The notes: generated from the sequence alone by a model not told the origin. Counted from the first letter of the stretch, positions 49,167 through 58,382 are shown. The stretch is 64,000 bases of DNA from GCA-2683825 sp965662355 (GCA_965662355.1 CBFIHP010000001.1:372001-436000); one strand, 5' to 3'. A program made the numbers and translations.

Positions 49167-50054
49167 GTGTATTACCGTGGGGGCGTGTTCCGGCTTGGAT
49201 ACAACACCAACGGCCTGGCCCACCATCGCGTGGGTGACGCGCTCGAGCTGTGCAGCGAACTCGGTTACGAGGCCGTGTCGATCACGCCCGACGCGGGACT
49301 GCTCGATCCCTACTCGTTGCGACCGGAGGAGGTTGGTGAGGTTCGGTTGCGTGCCGAGGATCTGGGGCTCGAGCTCAGCGTCGAGACCGGTTCCCGCTTT
49401 CTCCTGGACCCGATGCAGAAGCACTTCCCGACACTGCTCGAGGAGTCGCTGGGGGATCGGCAGCGGCGAATCGACTTTCTGACCCGCTGTGTCGATCTGG
49501 CCAGCGATCTAGGGGCGGGAGTCGTTGCGCTCTGGGCCGGCAAGGCGCCGGGAGGGGTCGTCGGAGACCCCAAAAATTCGGCCGGTTCAAAGATTCCCGA
49601 GGCCCTGTGGGAGCGGCTGTGCGCTGGTGTTCGAGCCGTCCTCGAACGAGGTCGCAATCAGGGCGTGGGCATCGCCTTCGAACCCGAACCCGGCATGTTC
49701 GTCGAGCGGCCCGCTGGCTACGACGAGTTGTGCCGCCGGCTGGGGGCCGAGGGGCCCGAGCTGGGCCTGTGCCTGGATGTCGGCCATTTGCTCTGCACAG
49801 ACGATTTGCCCGTGGATAGGGTAATTTCCCGCTATGGGGAGCGCCTGGCGATGGTGCACCTGGACGACATCAAGGACGGCATCCACGTCCACCGGATGTT
49901 CGGGGAAGGGGACCTGGACCTGCCTGGGACCCTGCGCGCCCTGATCGAAGCGGACTACACGGGCATCGCGGCGGTCGAGCTCTCGCGGGACGCCCATCGG
50001 GGCCCCGAGGCTGCCCGTGAGGCACTGTCCCTCTTGCGCAAAGCCCTTTGCTGA
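49167..50054 (+). CDS. Sugar phosphate isomerase/epimerase-family TIM barrel
   Basis: The protein has 295 residues from GTG 49167; a GTG at 49185 with GGGGG before it is an alternative. It is an AP-endonuclease-2-like TIM barrel: RLGYNTNGLAHHRVGDALELCSELGYEAVSI, VVALWAGKAPGG, IAFEPEPGMFVERPAGY, LGLCLDVGHLLCTD and VHLDDIKDGIHVHRMFGEGDLDLPGTLRAL with metal-binding Glu, Asp and His, and AAVELSRDAHR. Family members isomerise sugars or inositol derivatives, so the reaction is not assignable here. It is 73 bases after the lipase gene and ends in a hairpin with a T-run. Confidence 0.82.
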   Translation: MYYRGGVFRLGYNTNGLAHHRVGDALELCSELGYEAVSITPDAGLLDPYSLRPEEVGEVRLRAEDLGLELSVETGSRFLLDPMQKHFPTLLEESLGDRQRRIDFLTRCVDLASDLGAGVVALWAGKAPGGVVGDPKNSAGSKIPEALWERLCAGVRAVLERGRNQGVGIAFEPEPGMFVERPAGYDELCRRLGAEGPELGLCLDVGHLLCTDDLPVDRVISRYGERLAMVHLDDIKDGIHVHRMFGEGDLDLPGTLRALIEADYTGIAAVELSRDAHRGPEAAREALSLLRKALC

Positions 50055-50076
50055 AGGGGGCTTCCGTCTTGTTTTT
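50041..50076 (+). terminator. Intrinsic terminator after TIM-barrel gene
   Basis: AAGCCC (50041-50046) pairs with GGGCTT (50058-50063) and a T-rich run with GTTTTT follows to 50076. The hairpin begins in the last codons of the gene and separates it from the next small gene. Confidence 0.5.
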
Positions 50077-50169
50077 GAGCTTGCCAGGGCAGCTCCGAAT
50101 TCATCAAAGTATCGGCTAGCCAGGGCGGGGGATTCGGCCTTCGTCTTGCGTACCTCGGAGATCCAAGGT

Positions 50170-50424
50170 TTGACCCAACCCAACACAGTTCGTCGGCAAT
50201 GCCCGACCCGACTGGACGGCGCGGATACCCTGATCGCACATTGGATCACGGCTAACACGTGTTCCGATCGCCAGCACCGCCACTACCACAAGTGCTTCGG
50301 CTGCACCTTCGGCTACGCCAGTGACATCAACCAGCGTACCTTGGAGCCGCTACCGAAGCCCGCTGTGCCGGTCAAGGAGGAGCCGAAAGAGGCCCCCCAA
50401 CCTGCCGCAGCCCAGGCCGTCTAG
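50170..50424 (+). CDS. Small Cys/His-rich protein, possible metal binder
   Basis: The frame is open from 50017, but a terminator lies in its first part, so the gene probably starts at TTG 50170 (84 residues) or a nearby codon; the start is uncertain. The sequence CSDRQHRHYHKCFGC contains two close cysteines at the end, one earlier and three histidines, a likely zinc or other metal site. A tail rich in Pro, Glu and Ala (LPKPAVPVKEEPKEA) follows. No family was recognised. It is 25 bases from the convergent LeuA-type gene. Confidence 0.45.
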   Translation: MTQPNTVRRQCPTRLDGADTLIAHWITANTCSDRQHRHYHKCFGCTFGYASDINQRTLEPLPKPAVPVKEEPKEAPQPAAAQAV

Positions 50425-50448
50425 CCCAGGGACAATTGACCTCGTCGA

Positions 50449-51714
50449 TCAGCCACGCCGCGAACCGGCTGCGGCAAGCACTTCCTCGTCCGTAAGCATG
50501 CGAGGCGTCTCTTTCGCGAGGGCCAGAACGTCCATCACGCGCTCTTCCGTCGGCTCGACGCCGTTCTTCTCGAGCACCCAGGCGACATTCGAACGACCGC
50601 TCATCGGGCCGACGCGAATGACTTGCTCGAGCCCGAACATGCCCGCCGGAACGCCCGAGTAGATGCGATCCGCCAGCCAGGCGTCACCCTTCTTGAAGGC
50701 CTTGATCACGGCGGCGGCGTGCACGCCCGTGCCGGTTTCGAAAGCATCGGAGCCGAAGACCGAATAGTTGTGGGGAATGGGAACTCCGGTCGAGTCGCTC
50801 GCAAGCTGGCAGTACTGGGCCAGAGACGCGAGATCGTTGTCGACCAGACCGAGGAGCCTGAGGTTGACGAGCAAGAGGTCCATCTCGGTATTACCCGAGC
50901 GTTCGCCGATACCGAGCGCCGTCGCATGCAAGCGCGTGGCGCCGGCCTCGGCCGCGGCCAGAGCGTTGATCAAGCCCAACCCACGGTCGCGATGGCCGTG
51001 CCAGTCGATGCCGACATCGGCACCGAGGCTGTTAACGATTTCCTTGACGAAGCCGACGATGGCGCGCACGCCTTCCGGAGTCGAGTGCCCGCATGTATCG
51101 CAGATACAGACGCGTCGCGCACCGGCCTCGATCGCTGCCGTGTACAAGGCGCGGACATCCTCGGGGCGTGCCCGTGTCGTGTCCTCGGTAACGAACATCG
51201 AAGGCACATCGTGCTGGACCGCGAAGGAAATCGCCTCCCTACTGAGCCGCACCATCTCCTTGATGTCCCAGCCCTCGGCGTACTGTCGGATGGGGGAGGA
51301 ACCGATGAAGGCGCACACCTCGAGCGGCGTGCCCAGCTCTTGCACCAGATCCACCGCTGGCTTGATGTCGGCGATGAGCGTCCGGCAGGCGACGTTGGCG
51401 TCGATGTTCAGATCGGCCGTCTCGCGCACCAACATCTTGATGTGCTGGCGCGCACGCTCGCCGGCCCCGGGCAGTCCGACGTCGACCGTGTCAATGCCCA
51501 GGTCATTCATCAGGTGGACCAGCTTGATCTTCTGATCCAGATCAGGGTCTTTGACCGAAGGGCTCTGCAGGCCGTCTCGCAAAGTCTCGTCGTCGAATTG
51601 CAAGCGCGGCGGTGCCTCGGCGGTGTCAGGGCTTCCGACGCGGTTCCAATCGAAAATCAGATCGTCGCGATCCATGTTGTCGGGCTTCTCCTCCATTATC
51701 CCAATATCCGCCAT
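50449..51714 (-). CDS. LeuA/homocitrate synthase-family acyltransferase (DRE-TIM)
   Basis: The protein has 421 residues. ATG 51714 has GGAG 5 bases upstream. The TIM barrel shows DETLRDGLQSPSV (DRE-TIM metal motif), VDVGLPGAGE, FVTEDTTRARPEDVR, CICDTCGHSTPEGV, WHGHRDRGLGLINALAAAEAGATRLHATALGIGERSGNTEMD with the HxH metal ligands. The C-terminal regulatory domain of classical 2-isopropylmalate synthase is short or absent. It condenses acetyl-CoA with a 2-oxo acid; which one (isovalerate, oxoglutarate or pyruvate) is not decided here. No leuBCD lies nearby. It is 91 bases after the tandem sulfatase on the same strand. Confidence 0.88.
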   Translation of the reverse strand: MADIGIMEEKPDNMDRDDLIFDWNRVGSPDTAEAPPRLQFDDETLRDGLQSPSVKDPDLDQKIKLVHLMNDLGIDTVDVGLPGAGERARQHIKMLVRETADLNIDANVACRTLIADIKPAVDLVQELGTPLEVCAFIGSSPIRQYAEGWDIKEMVRLSREAISFAVQHDVPSMFVTEDTTRARPEDVRALYTAAIEAGARRVCICDTCGHSTPEGVRAIVGFVKEIVNSLGADVGIDWHGHRDRGLGLINALAAAEAGATRLHATALGIGERSGNTEMDLLLVNLRLLGLVDNDLASLAQYCQLASDSTGVPIPHNYSVFGSDAFETGTGVHAAAVIKAFKKGDAWLADRIYSGVPAGMFGLEQVIRVGPMSGRSNVAWVLEKNGVEPTEERVMDVLALAKETPRMLTDEEVLAAAGSRRG

Positions 51715-51805
51715 TGTATCTCCAACCACACTCCGGAGATAGGGCCGAGTGCGTTGGCCCACGTCAGCGGGCCAATTACGTAGAAAAGCACCTTTGCCTT
51801 CGGGC

Positions 51806-54286
51806 CTAGGGCAGATCGAGCTTCGGTCCGTTCGCGTCTTTCCACCACACCTTCCAGGCAGCGAGGAGCCGCCCCATCTCCATTGCGTAACGAGGGTCGT
51901 CCGAGAGGTCGTTCTGCTCGAAAGGGTCGTTCACCAGGTCGTAATAGTCCTCGTCACCGCGCTTGCGGGCAGGGAAAGGCGAACACGGGTGGATGAAGTT
52001 GAACAGCTCTGGATTCTGGACATCGCGCACGTAGTAGACGTACTTGGTACTCGCCGTACGCGCATAGACGGCATAGACGTCACGTGCCAGAGCGTCCTTT
52101 CTGCGCCGGCGATCCTTGTAGCGATAACCGACGCCGAAAAGCGTCGAGCGGCTGGGCGCACCGCCTTCGATCGACGGGCGTAGCGATTGGCTGGGAACGT
52201 TCGCCGGAACAGGGACCTTGGCGTAATCCAGCAGCGTTGCGTAGACATCGATGGTCGAGACCAGGGTCTCGTTCGTGCGCCCACCCTCCAGCCCAGCGGG
52301 CCACGTGAAGAAGACCGGTGTGCGTAGACCCTTTTCGAAGACCGTGCCCTTCGACGCATGTCCATTGGCCCAGCCGTTGTCGATCAGGAAGCAAAAGAGC
52401 GTGTTGTCGTACTCCCCCGCTGACTTCAGCTTATCGATGAGCGCCTGCAAGCCGTCGTCGAGCCAGGCCTCCATGGCAAAGGAGGTGCGTTCTAATGATG
52501 CGTACTCTTCCGGATCGCCCTTGAAGCCTGCGGGGATCGGAACCTCGAGCCCAGTGAACGGTTTCTGAAAGCGTTCGGGGGGGTCGAAGGGTGTGTGCGG
52601 CAGCATCGGGGCCCACCAGACGAAGAACGGTCGTTCCTGCGCATACCGATCGACGAAGTCGAACAGCTGGTCCTGGCTCTTGCGCACGAAATGCCGGAAG
52701 CGGACATCGAGTTTCTCGGGTTCCATGAAACCCATCGCCCGCGTGCGACCCTCCCAGTACTTGCCGCCCACGAAGGTCGCATAGCCGGCTTGCTTCAAGA
52801 GATTCGGCAGCGACCCCTCCGTAACCAGCTTGCGCGCGGCCTTGTTGTCGTACACACCGCTCTGGTGGGGCCAGCGACCGGTCAACAAGCTGGCGAGCGA
52901 AGGCCGGCAGCGCGACATCGTCACATGGGCCGTCGGAAAGACCACGCCCTCTTCCGCAAGGCGGTCGAGCGCCGGCGTCCGAACCAGCGGATTCCCGAGA
53001 AAGCCCAGGTGCTCGTAGTCCTGATCATCGGACAAAATCAAGACGATGTTCGGTCGATCGTCTTCCGGAGCGGGACCCAGCGGCGGGGAGAAGTATGGCA
53101 CGGCCAGTTGGCCCTTTGCGTTGACGTTCCACCAGGCGACGATGTCATCGCGATACGCGCGCAGGCGTTCGGTGAACTCGAGCGATGTCGCAAGATCGTG
53201 CGCTTCGCCAGGGTCCTTCTCCAGGTCGAACAGCAGTTCGGTACCGCGGTCGTGGGCGATCATGGCCGTCTCGTTGCCGCGCACGAAATCGACCCCGACG
53301 TCTTGCAGGAACAGGATGTACTTCCAGCGCTCGTCGCGAACGTACAGAGCGGCCACTTCGCGGGCGACGTTCGCCCCTCCGCGACCCGAGCCCTGGCCGT
53401 TGTAGAGCACGCCACGGATGCGCTCGAAACGCGTCGCGCCACCCGTTTCCAGGGCGGAACGGAGCGACGGCCCGAGTGGTGTCGTCAACTCGATACCTGC
53501 GAGGTCCGCAAGGGTCGTATGCAAGGACAGCGACGAAATCACATCGGGAACGACGCGCGGCCCATCGGTTGGACCGATCACCGCGAGCGTTCGAACGCGG
53601 CTGCGCTCGTACAACTCGTCGGGCCCGAGCTGGGGCGCACTGCGGGTCGGATCGGCGAGCACAAAGACCCACAACGGGCGCTTTCCCGGACGCGCGCCCA
53701 GGGCCTCCAGGAATTGGCCGAGTGCGCGGTCTAGATACGCGCGCCGCGCCGCGGGATCCGACGGTCCGCCATCCTTGGCCGAGGCAATCTCGCGGGTGAA
53801 CCACAGAAAGCGCGGAGCCTCCGCGCTCTCGGCCAAGAAGGCGGCCAGGCTCTCAGGCGTATCCCCCTGCCCATCGAAGCCGCCGCCCTTCGGCAACCGG
53901 CGAAAGAACGTGCCGTATTGAAACGTTCGATAGCCAGCCGTGGCGAGCCCTTCGAGCAGGGTGTGCTCGAGCCGACCACGTTGCGGCCCGGACTGGAAAC
54001 AGACCCCGGTCTCGCGCGGCCACGCTCCGCTGAGAAGCGCCGTCCGCAGTGGGCGACCGGCGGGCACGGGCACGTGTGTCGCCGGGAAGCGCACCGCCCG
54101 TTCCAGGAGCCGATCCAGGACCGGTGTATCGCCTTGGCCTTCGAGTCCGGGCGCGTCCCACAACACCCAGGCGACATCCGGCCGCTCCTGCGCGAGTCCG
54201 TTCGCGACCGCAGCCAGGAAGAGGGACGCGAACGCGCATACGCAGGCTCGCCGGCAACCGACGGCTCGAAGAAGCAAGTGCATCAC
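51806..54286 (-). CDS. Tandem sulfatase-like protein with degenerate first domain
   Basis: The protein has 826 residues with an N-terminal signal peptide. Domain 1 (about 36-395) keeps the sulfatase fold order but the signature position reads VPAGRPLRTALLSG (G77-R78-P79-L80-R81, no Cys or Ser) and the first metal site is WD, not DD. Domain 2 (about 408-826) has SDDQDYEHLG, the Cys in MSRCRPSLASLLTG (C459-R-P-S-L, no Arg), FLIDNGWANG and KGTVFEKGLRTP. Domain 2 resembles the 46.4-kb protein closely, for example DDQDYEH and WPHQSGVY against DDQDYEH and WPHQNGVY, so a local duplication or shared origin is likely. It is exported, with a binding or scaffold role for domain 1 possible. Confidence 0.85.
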   Translation of the reverse strand: MMHLLLRAVGCRRACVCAFASLFLAAVANGLAQERPDVAWVLWDAPGLEGQGDTPVLDRLLERAVRFPATHVPVPAGRPLRTALLSGAWPRETGVCFQSGPQRGRLEHTLLEGLATAGYRTFQYGTFFRRLPKGGGFDGQGDTPESLAAFLAESAEAPRFLWFTREIASAKDGGPSDPAARRAYLDRALGQFLEALGARPGKRPLWVFVLADPTRSAPQLGPDELYERSRVRTLAVIGPTDGPRVVPDVISSLSLHTTLADLAGIELTTPLGPSLRSALETGGATRFERIRGVLYNGQGSGRGGANVAREVAALYVRDERWKYILFLQDVGVDFVRGNETAMIAHDRGTELLFDLEKDPGEAHDLATSLEFTERLRAYRDDIVAWWNVNAKGQLAVPYFSPPLGPAPEDDRPNIVLILSDDQDYEHLGFLGNPLVRTPALDRLAEEGVVFPTAHVTMSRCRPSLASLLTGRWPHQSGVYDNKAARKLVTEGSLPNLLKQAGYATFVGGKYWEGRTRAMGFMEPEKLDVRFRHFVRKSQDQLFDFVDRYAQERPFFVWWAPMLPHTPFDPPERFQKPFTGLEVPIPAGFKGDPEEYASLERTSFAMEAWLDDGLQALIDKLKSAGEYDNTLFCFLIDNGWANGHASKGTVFEKGLRTPVFFTWPAGLEGGRTNETLVSTIDVYATLLDYAKVPVPANVPSQSLRPSIEGGAPSRSTLFGVGYRYKDRRRRKDALARDVYAVYARTASTKYVYYVRDVQNPELFNFIHPCSPFPARKRGDEDYYDLVNDPFEQNDLSDDPRYAMEMGRLLAAWKVWWKDANGPKLDLP

Positions 54287-54444
54287 CCCCTGATCCTAAC
54301 GAGGGAGCCCGCGCCCGAGACCGTGAATCCGACCCAGCTCGAGCCCGCAGCCGGGCCAGGTGGTTCGGGGCGCCGCCCGCTTCCATCATGGCTGAAGACG
54401 TATGCGTCGACCCATGCAGGATATGAGCTCCGCATAGCTGTCGT

Positions 54445-55842
54445 ATGCATCGGGACGACGAGCGGTCTTTTCTCGAAAACAGATACCCTTGGCGCGCGGG
54501 TCGGTATCTTCCAGCTGTGGTTTCCCCCCGCCGAGTTCTGAAGTTCGGAGGCGCTGCCCTGCGCGATGGTCCCGCGATCGAGCATTGTGCTCGTATCGTC
54601 GCCTCGCGATCGGATGCGCGACCGCTCGTCGTTGTCAGTGCCCACGGCGGCGTGACGCGGCTGCTGGAGCGGGCGGTGACCGAAGCCGGCGAGGGCCGCT
54701 TCGACTGGGAGGGATTGCGAATTCGGCACAAGACGCTCTTGCGACAGTTGCAACTCGGGGGCGAGCTGGTCGATCGTCACCTGCGTGAGCTGCGCGGAGT
54801 TCTCAGCGAGATGGCTCGCGCGCGGCGCACCGACCGGCGCTTGCGCGACGCGGTTCTCTCGTATGGCGAGCGCATCAGCGCACGCATCGTGGCCGAGGTC
54901 CTTCGCCAGCGTGGTCTCGATGCGACACCCCTGGATGCGTTCGATGTGGGGCTTGTGGCCCAGCATGTCGACAGCGGTCGTCCCGCCCTGGAACCACCGA
55001 CCCCCGGTGTGCGCGAAGCGCTCGGGGTGATTCCCGGTATCCCCGTGGTGACCGGCTTCGTTGCTGTCGACAGCGGCGGCGATCTCGCGACCCTGGGTCC
55101 GAACGGATCGGATCTGTCGGCGGTTTGGTTCGGTGAAGCCCTGCGCGCTAGCGAAGTCGAGCTCTGGAAGGACGTGCCCGGGTTCATGACCGCCGATCCA
55201 AAGGTGGTTCCCGAAGCGCGCCCACTCGCAACGCTCGGTCGTTCGGAAGCCATCGAGCTGGCGATTCACGGCGCGAACGTCCTGCACCCCGGCGCCCTGG
55301 AGCCGGCCTGTCGTGCCGATGTGGCCGTGCGTATCAAGAGCCTGGCGGATCCCGAGGCTGCGGGCACGCGTATCCAGAAGGACACCGATCGCTCGGGTCC
55401 GGTCGGGCTGGCCCACCACGAGGCCCTATCGCTCTGGACGGAACCCGTCGGATTGGGACACGATCTGAACGCTGTCTTGATCGAGCGCATGTCACAGTTC
55501 CGTGCCGCCGGGCTGCAGCCCTATCGCGTGTCGGCATCGGCCACGGGCCTGCATGTCTTGCTCGAGAATGCCCCACATTCGCGCGAGCAGCTCGAAGCCC
55601 TTGTGGGCGAGTGGGCGGAAGCGGGCCTCCAGCACGGCCTTTCCAGTCTCGCGATCGTCGGCGCGGGCGTTGGCGATGACCCGCACTGCGCGGATCTCGT
55701 ACGGGAGGAAGCAGTGCGCCTCGGATTCGTCCTGCGGCGAGCCCCAGGCGGCGCAGGGGCCTCCAGCCAGGTGTTCCTGTGCTCCGCGGATGAAAACGGA
55801 CCGCTTTTGCGCGCTGTGCATCGCCGGCTTTTCGAAGCGTAG
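54445..55842 (+). CDS. Aspartate kinase
   Basis: The protein has 465 residues. The kinase core shows VLKFGGAALRDG (KFGG), VVVSAHGGVTRLL, LSYGERISARIV, VTGFVAVDSGGDLATLGPNGSDLSA and the ELWKDVPGFMTADPKVVPEA loop. A C-terminal ACT-like region follows (QFRAAGLQPYRVSASATGLHVLLE). It phosphorylates aspartate for lysine, threonine, methionine and, in some, diaminopimelate. The N-terminal 25 or so residues are not conserved and GTG 54517 is an alternative start. It diverges from the tandem sulfatase by 158 bases. No other gene of the pathway lies nearby. Confidence 0.9.
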   Translation: MHRDDERSFLENRYPWRAGRYLPAVVSPRRVLKFGGAALRDGPAIEHCARIVASRSDARPLVVVSAHGGVTRLLERAVTEAGEGRFDWEGLRIRHKTLLRQLQLGGELVDRHLRELRGVLSEMARARRTDRRLRDAVLSYGERISARIVAEVLRQRGLDATPLDAFDVGLVAQHVDSGRPALEPPTPGVREALGVIPGIPVVTGFVAVDSGGDLATLGPNGSDLSAVWFGEALRASEVELWKDVPGFMTADPKVVPEARPLATLGRSEAIELAIHGANVLHPGALEPACRADVAVRIKSLADPEAAGTRIQKDTDRSGPVGLAHHEALSLWTEPVGLGHDLNAVLIERMSQFRAAGLQPYRVSASATGLHVLLENAPHSREQLEALVGEWAEAGLQHGLSSLAIVGAGVGDDPHCADLVREEAVRLGFVLRRAPGGAGASSQVFLCSADENGPLLRAVHRRLFEA

Positions 55843-56048
55843 GCGTTCGAGGTTTGTCAGGGGCAAGAATGCGGAAGCGCTATCGGCGCGCATGGGATCT
55901 CGCCTTCGCCGCCTCCTCATCACCGTTCCACGTGCACCGACGCCTTCCGCAAGTCCTTCGGCGTTCCCCCCAGCAAGCTACGCGGCGATGCGTGGAGCCA
56001 GGCGCACCGCGGCTGAGCACACCTGAGGGTGCGAGATCAGCTATCTCG

Positions 56049-57161
56049 CTACTTTTTCGCCCGTTTCTTCGAAGCCGAGGGTCGCGGCCGGTTGGGCTCG
56101 AGGATGGAGAGGAGCGCCATCGAGGTTCCGAAGGCCTCGCTGCGGTCGAAGACGCGGTCGTTCCAGCCCCCGGAATCTTCGCGGACGGAGACCAGCGTCT
56201 CGATGTACTTGGTGCGCCATTCCTCACGCGTCCCACCCTCGAGCATCTCGATGGCGACCGAGGCGTAGTAGTGTCCGTAGTAGAAGTAGTAGGGCGCGAC
56301 TCCGTAGGGGGGCACGTGTGTGCCCGTTTTCCTACGGCGTACTTCGAGCTCGTTCCAGTGCGTGAAGAAGGCTTCGACCGAGCTTTCGATCTCTTCCAGC
56401 GAGGAGCGATCCGCCGCGTAGAGCACGACCTCGACGATCGGTGTACGTGCGATCGCCCCGGGACCTTCGGGCATGCCGCCGTCGGAGTTGTACGCGATGA
56501 CCCCTTCTTCGAAGCGGCACTTCTCGAGCGCATCGAGCGCGCTGTCGAGAACTCTCTGGGGGACCTTCTCGCCCTGGCGGCGCGCTTCCCAGAGCGCGAT
56601 GATCGTCGGGGCCGTCATGAAGGGTGATGTGGAAGACCGCGTGCCGCGACGCGCATAGTTCCAACCACCCGTGCCCTTGATCTCGGTTTCGATCAGGGCC
56701 TTCACCAGCCACTTGATTCGCTTGTCGACGAGCTTCGAGGATTCTTCGGGCACGAAGTCGCGCTTGCGGAGTTGCAGCAAGAGCTGCAAGGCGTAGGTGT
56801 GACCCCACCCGCGTACGTCGTAGCCTCCGGAGAAACCGATATCCATGGGCTTCTCGTCGAGCGTGCGCAGCACGAAATCCACCGCGCGCTCGACCGCTTT
56901 TCGTACCGCTTCTGACTCGCCGTACTGGGGCGACTCGATCAAGGCCCAAGCGGCGATCGACGTGCCGCCAACGCGATAGCCCGGAGGAATGAGGCCCTTC
57001 TCCCGATAGACGCCTTCATAGGGCCATTCCTCGCGCACGTCCTCGTCCCCGAGGCTTTCCTGGCGTGCGAGAAGGATCTCGACGCTCTTCTCGATCAAAG
57101 AGGTCAGGTCGTCGGCAGCGACTGTGGGGGAGGCGAGGAGGAGCAGCGAGATTGAAAGCAT
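56049..57161 (-). CDS. Exported alpha/alpha-toroid (terpenoid-cyclase-like) protein
   Basis: The protein has 370 residues from ATG 57161, which places a signal peptide (MLSISLLLLASPTVAA) at the N-terminus; an ATG at 57212 would overlap the upstream gene. Repeated helix pairs with Gly-Gly-Trp segments (GTGGWNYARRG, DSGGWNDRVFDRSEAFGTSMALLSIL, YDVRGWGHTYALQLLLQL) match the squalene-hopene cyclase and prenyltransferase toroid fold. The cyclase DxDD acid was not seen, so a structural or binding role is likelier than cyclisation. It is 25 bases after the beta-helix gene, same strand, and probably co-expressed. Confidence 0.8.
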   Translation of the reverse strand: MLSISLLLLASPTVAADDLTSLIEKSVEILLARQESLGDEDVREEWPYEGVYREKGLIPPGYRVGGTSIAAWALIESPQYGESEAVRKAVERAVDFVLRTLDEKPMDIGFSGGYDVRGWGHTYALQLLLQLRKRDFVPEESSKLVDKRIKWLVKALIETEIKGTGGWNYARRGTRSSTSPFMTAPTIIALWEARRQGEKVPQRVLDSALDALEKCRFEEGVIAYNSDGGMPEGPGAIARTPIVEVVLYAADRSSLEEIESSVEAFFTHWNELEVRRRKTGTHVPPYGVAPYYFYYGHYYASVAIEMLEGGTREEWRTKYIETLVSVREDSGGWNDRVFDRSEAFGTSMALLSILEPNRPRPSASKKRAKK

Positions 57162-57186
57162 GTCGAACCAATGCGGCGCTTCGGGT

Positions 57187-58374
57187 TCATTTTTCCGGAG
57201 CGCCCTTTTCATCCAGCGAGTGGTTGTTGCGGACCGTATTGCCTTTTTCGACGAAGACCACCTTACCCTCGATCAGGTTGTCCACGACGATGTTCCCGGT
57301 ACATTCCCGATCGAAGTGCAGGGCGGCTTCCTTGGCACCTCGAATCGTGTTGTTACGCACGATGTTGCGTACGTTCAGGCCTTCCTTGGGGATCAAGTGG
57401 TACCACCAGGCCCACACCCCGATCAGGCAGCCGTCGATGTTGTTGTACTCGACGACACTATCCACACAGTCGTTTAGCACGATGCCCCAGAAGACATCGC
57501 GGATGTCATTGCCAATCGCACGGTTGCGCTCGCAGAAGTGATCGAAGTCGATGGCCTCGTCATCGATGTGCTCGAAAACGCTTCCCTCGACGACGCAGTC
57601 CACCGCGTTGTAGAACGCCACGCCGCGACCGTAGAGGTTGCGGAAGATGCAATTACGCACGGTGACGTTCGGGACCGGCGGTGCGGTGCGGCCGACCTCG
57701 TACTGAAAGGGTGAAGCGACCCATACGGCCGTGCGTAGATGGTGGCCCGGCATGGGAACCGAAGCGATGCGTCCACCGTCGAAGGACATGTGCTCGAAGA
57801 CCGCATTGCCGTCGGCGGTCGTCTTGAAGAGCTTGCAGGAGTATCCGACACGGCTCCGGACGGGAATGTCCTGCTGGAGCGGCGTTGCCAGATGCAGCCG
57901 CTTGCCTTCGACGCGAACGACGGGCGTGAAGCGATAGTCCAGCGTCTCTCCGTCCCCGAAGAATTCCTCGCCGATCGGCGGTAGCAATTGCACGAGCGAG
58001 ACACCCACGAAGTCCTCGGTGCTGGTCAAGGCGAGCTCGGTTGCACCCTTCGCCGCAGGCTCGGCGACGAAGACGGGGGCGGGTAGGGCGAAGAGCGCGC
58101 CTTCGCAACCGCGCAGGGTGACGCCGGCGGGCACGAAAACCGTGGCCGTGATGACATAACGACCTGGACCGAATTCGACGGTGCCACCAGTCTTGATCAA
58201 GGAATTGAGGGCGTCCTGGAGGGTCCGGGAGCCCGAGCCGTTGAAGTCGCCCGTGCCGTCCTGCCGAACGCTGATGGTCGGCCGAGCCTCCTCGGGCGCG
58301 AGCTTGGCGCCGGTTTCCTGGATGGCGCCGAGGGTCACGGCCAGGCAGCCGAGAAGAGTGATCATCTGCAGCAT
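57187..58374 (-). CDS. Exported right-handed beta-helix protein
   Basis: The protein has 395 residues. A signal peptide (MLQMITLLGCLAVTLGAIQ) is followed by a pectate-lyase-superfamily head (SVRQDGTGDFNGSGSRTLQDALNSL, FGPGRYVITATVFVPAGVTLRG) and repeated turns of the beta-helix with VTVRNCIFRNLYGRG, VVEGSVFEHIDDEAIDF, VVEYNNIDG, IVRNNTIRGAKEAALHF and NTVRNNHS. The ladder of Asn and Val residues is clear. No catalytic Lys/Arg cluster of pectate lyases was verified, so polysaccharide binding or lyase function is open. It pairs with the toroid gene downstream and diverges from the CotH/VTC set. Confidence 0.88.
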   Translation of the reverse strand: MLQMITLLGCLAVTLGAIQETGAKLAPEEARPTISVRQDGTGDFNGSGSRTLQDALNSLIKTGGTVEFGPGRYVITATVFVPAGVTLRGCEGALFALPAPVFVAEPAAKGATELALTSTEDFVGVSLVQLLPPIGEEFFGDGETLDYRFTPVVRVEGKRLHLATPLQQDIPVRSRVGYSCKLFKTTADGNAVFEHMSFDGGRIASVPMPGHHLRTAVWVASPFQYEVGRTAPPVPNVTVRNCIFRNLYGRGVAFYNAVDCVVEGSVFEHIDDEAIDFDHFCERNRAIGNDIRDVFWGIVLNDCVDSVVEYNNIDGCLIGVWAWWYHLIPKEGLNVRNIVRNNTIRGAKEAALHFDRECTGNIVVDNLIEGKVVFVEKGNTVRNNHSLDEKGAPEK

Positions 58375-58382
58375 GGGGGATC

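Noticed and set aside
54283..55419. 378-codon minus-strand frame opposite the aspartate kinase
   Set aside because: Antisense to a gene with the complete aspartokinase motif set.
55924..55939. Degenerate parS-like sequence in the gap after the aspartate kinase gene
   Set aside because: It matches 12 of 16 bases and the right arm is broken, so it is probably chance.
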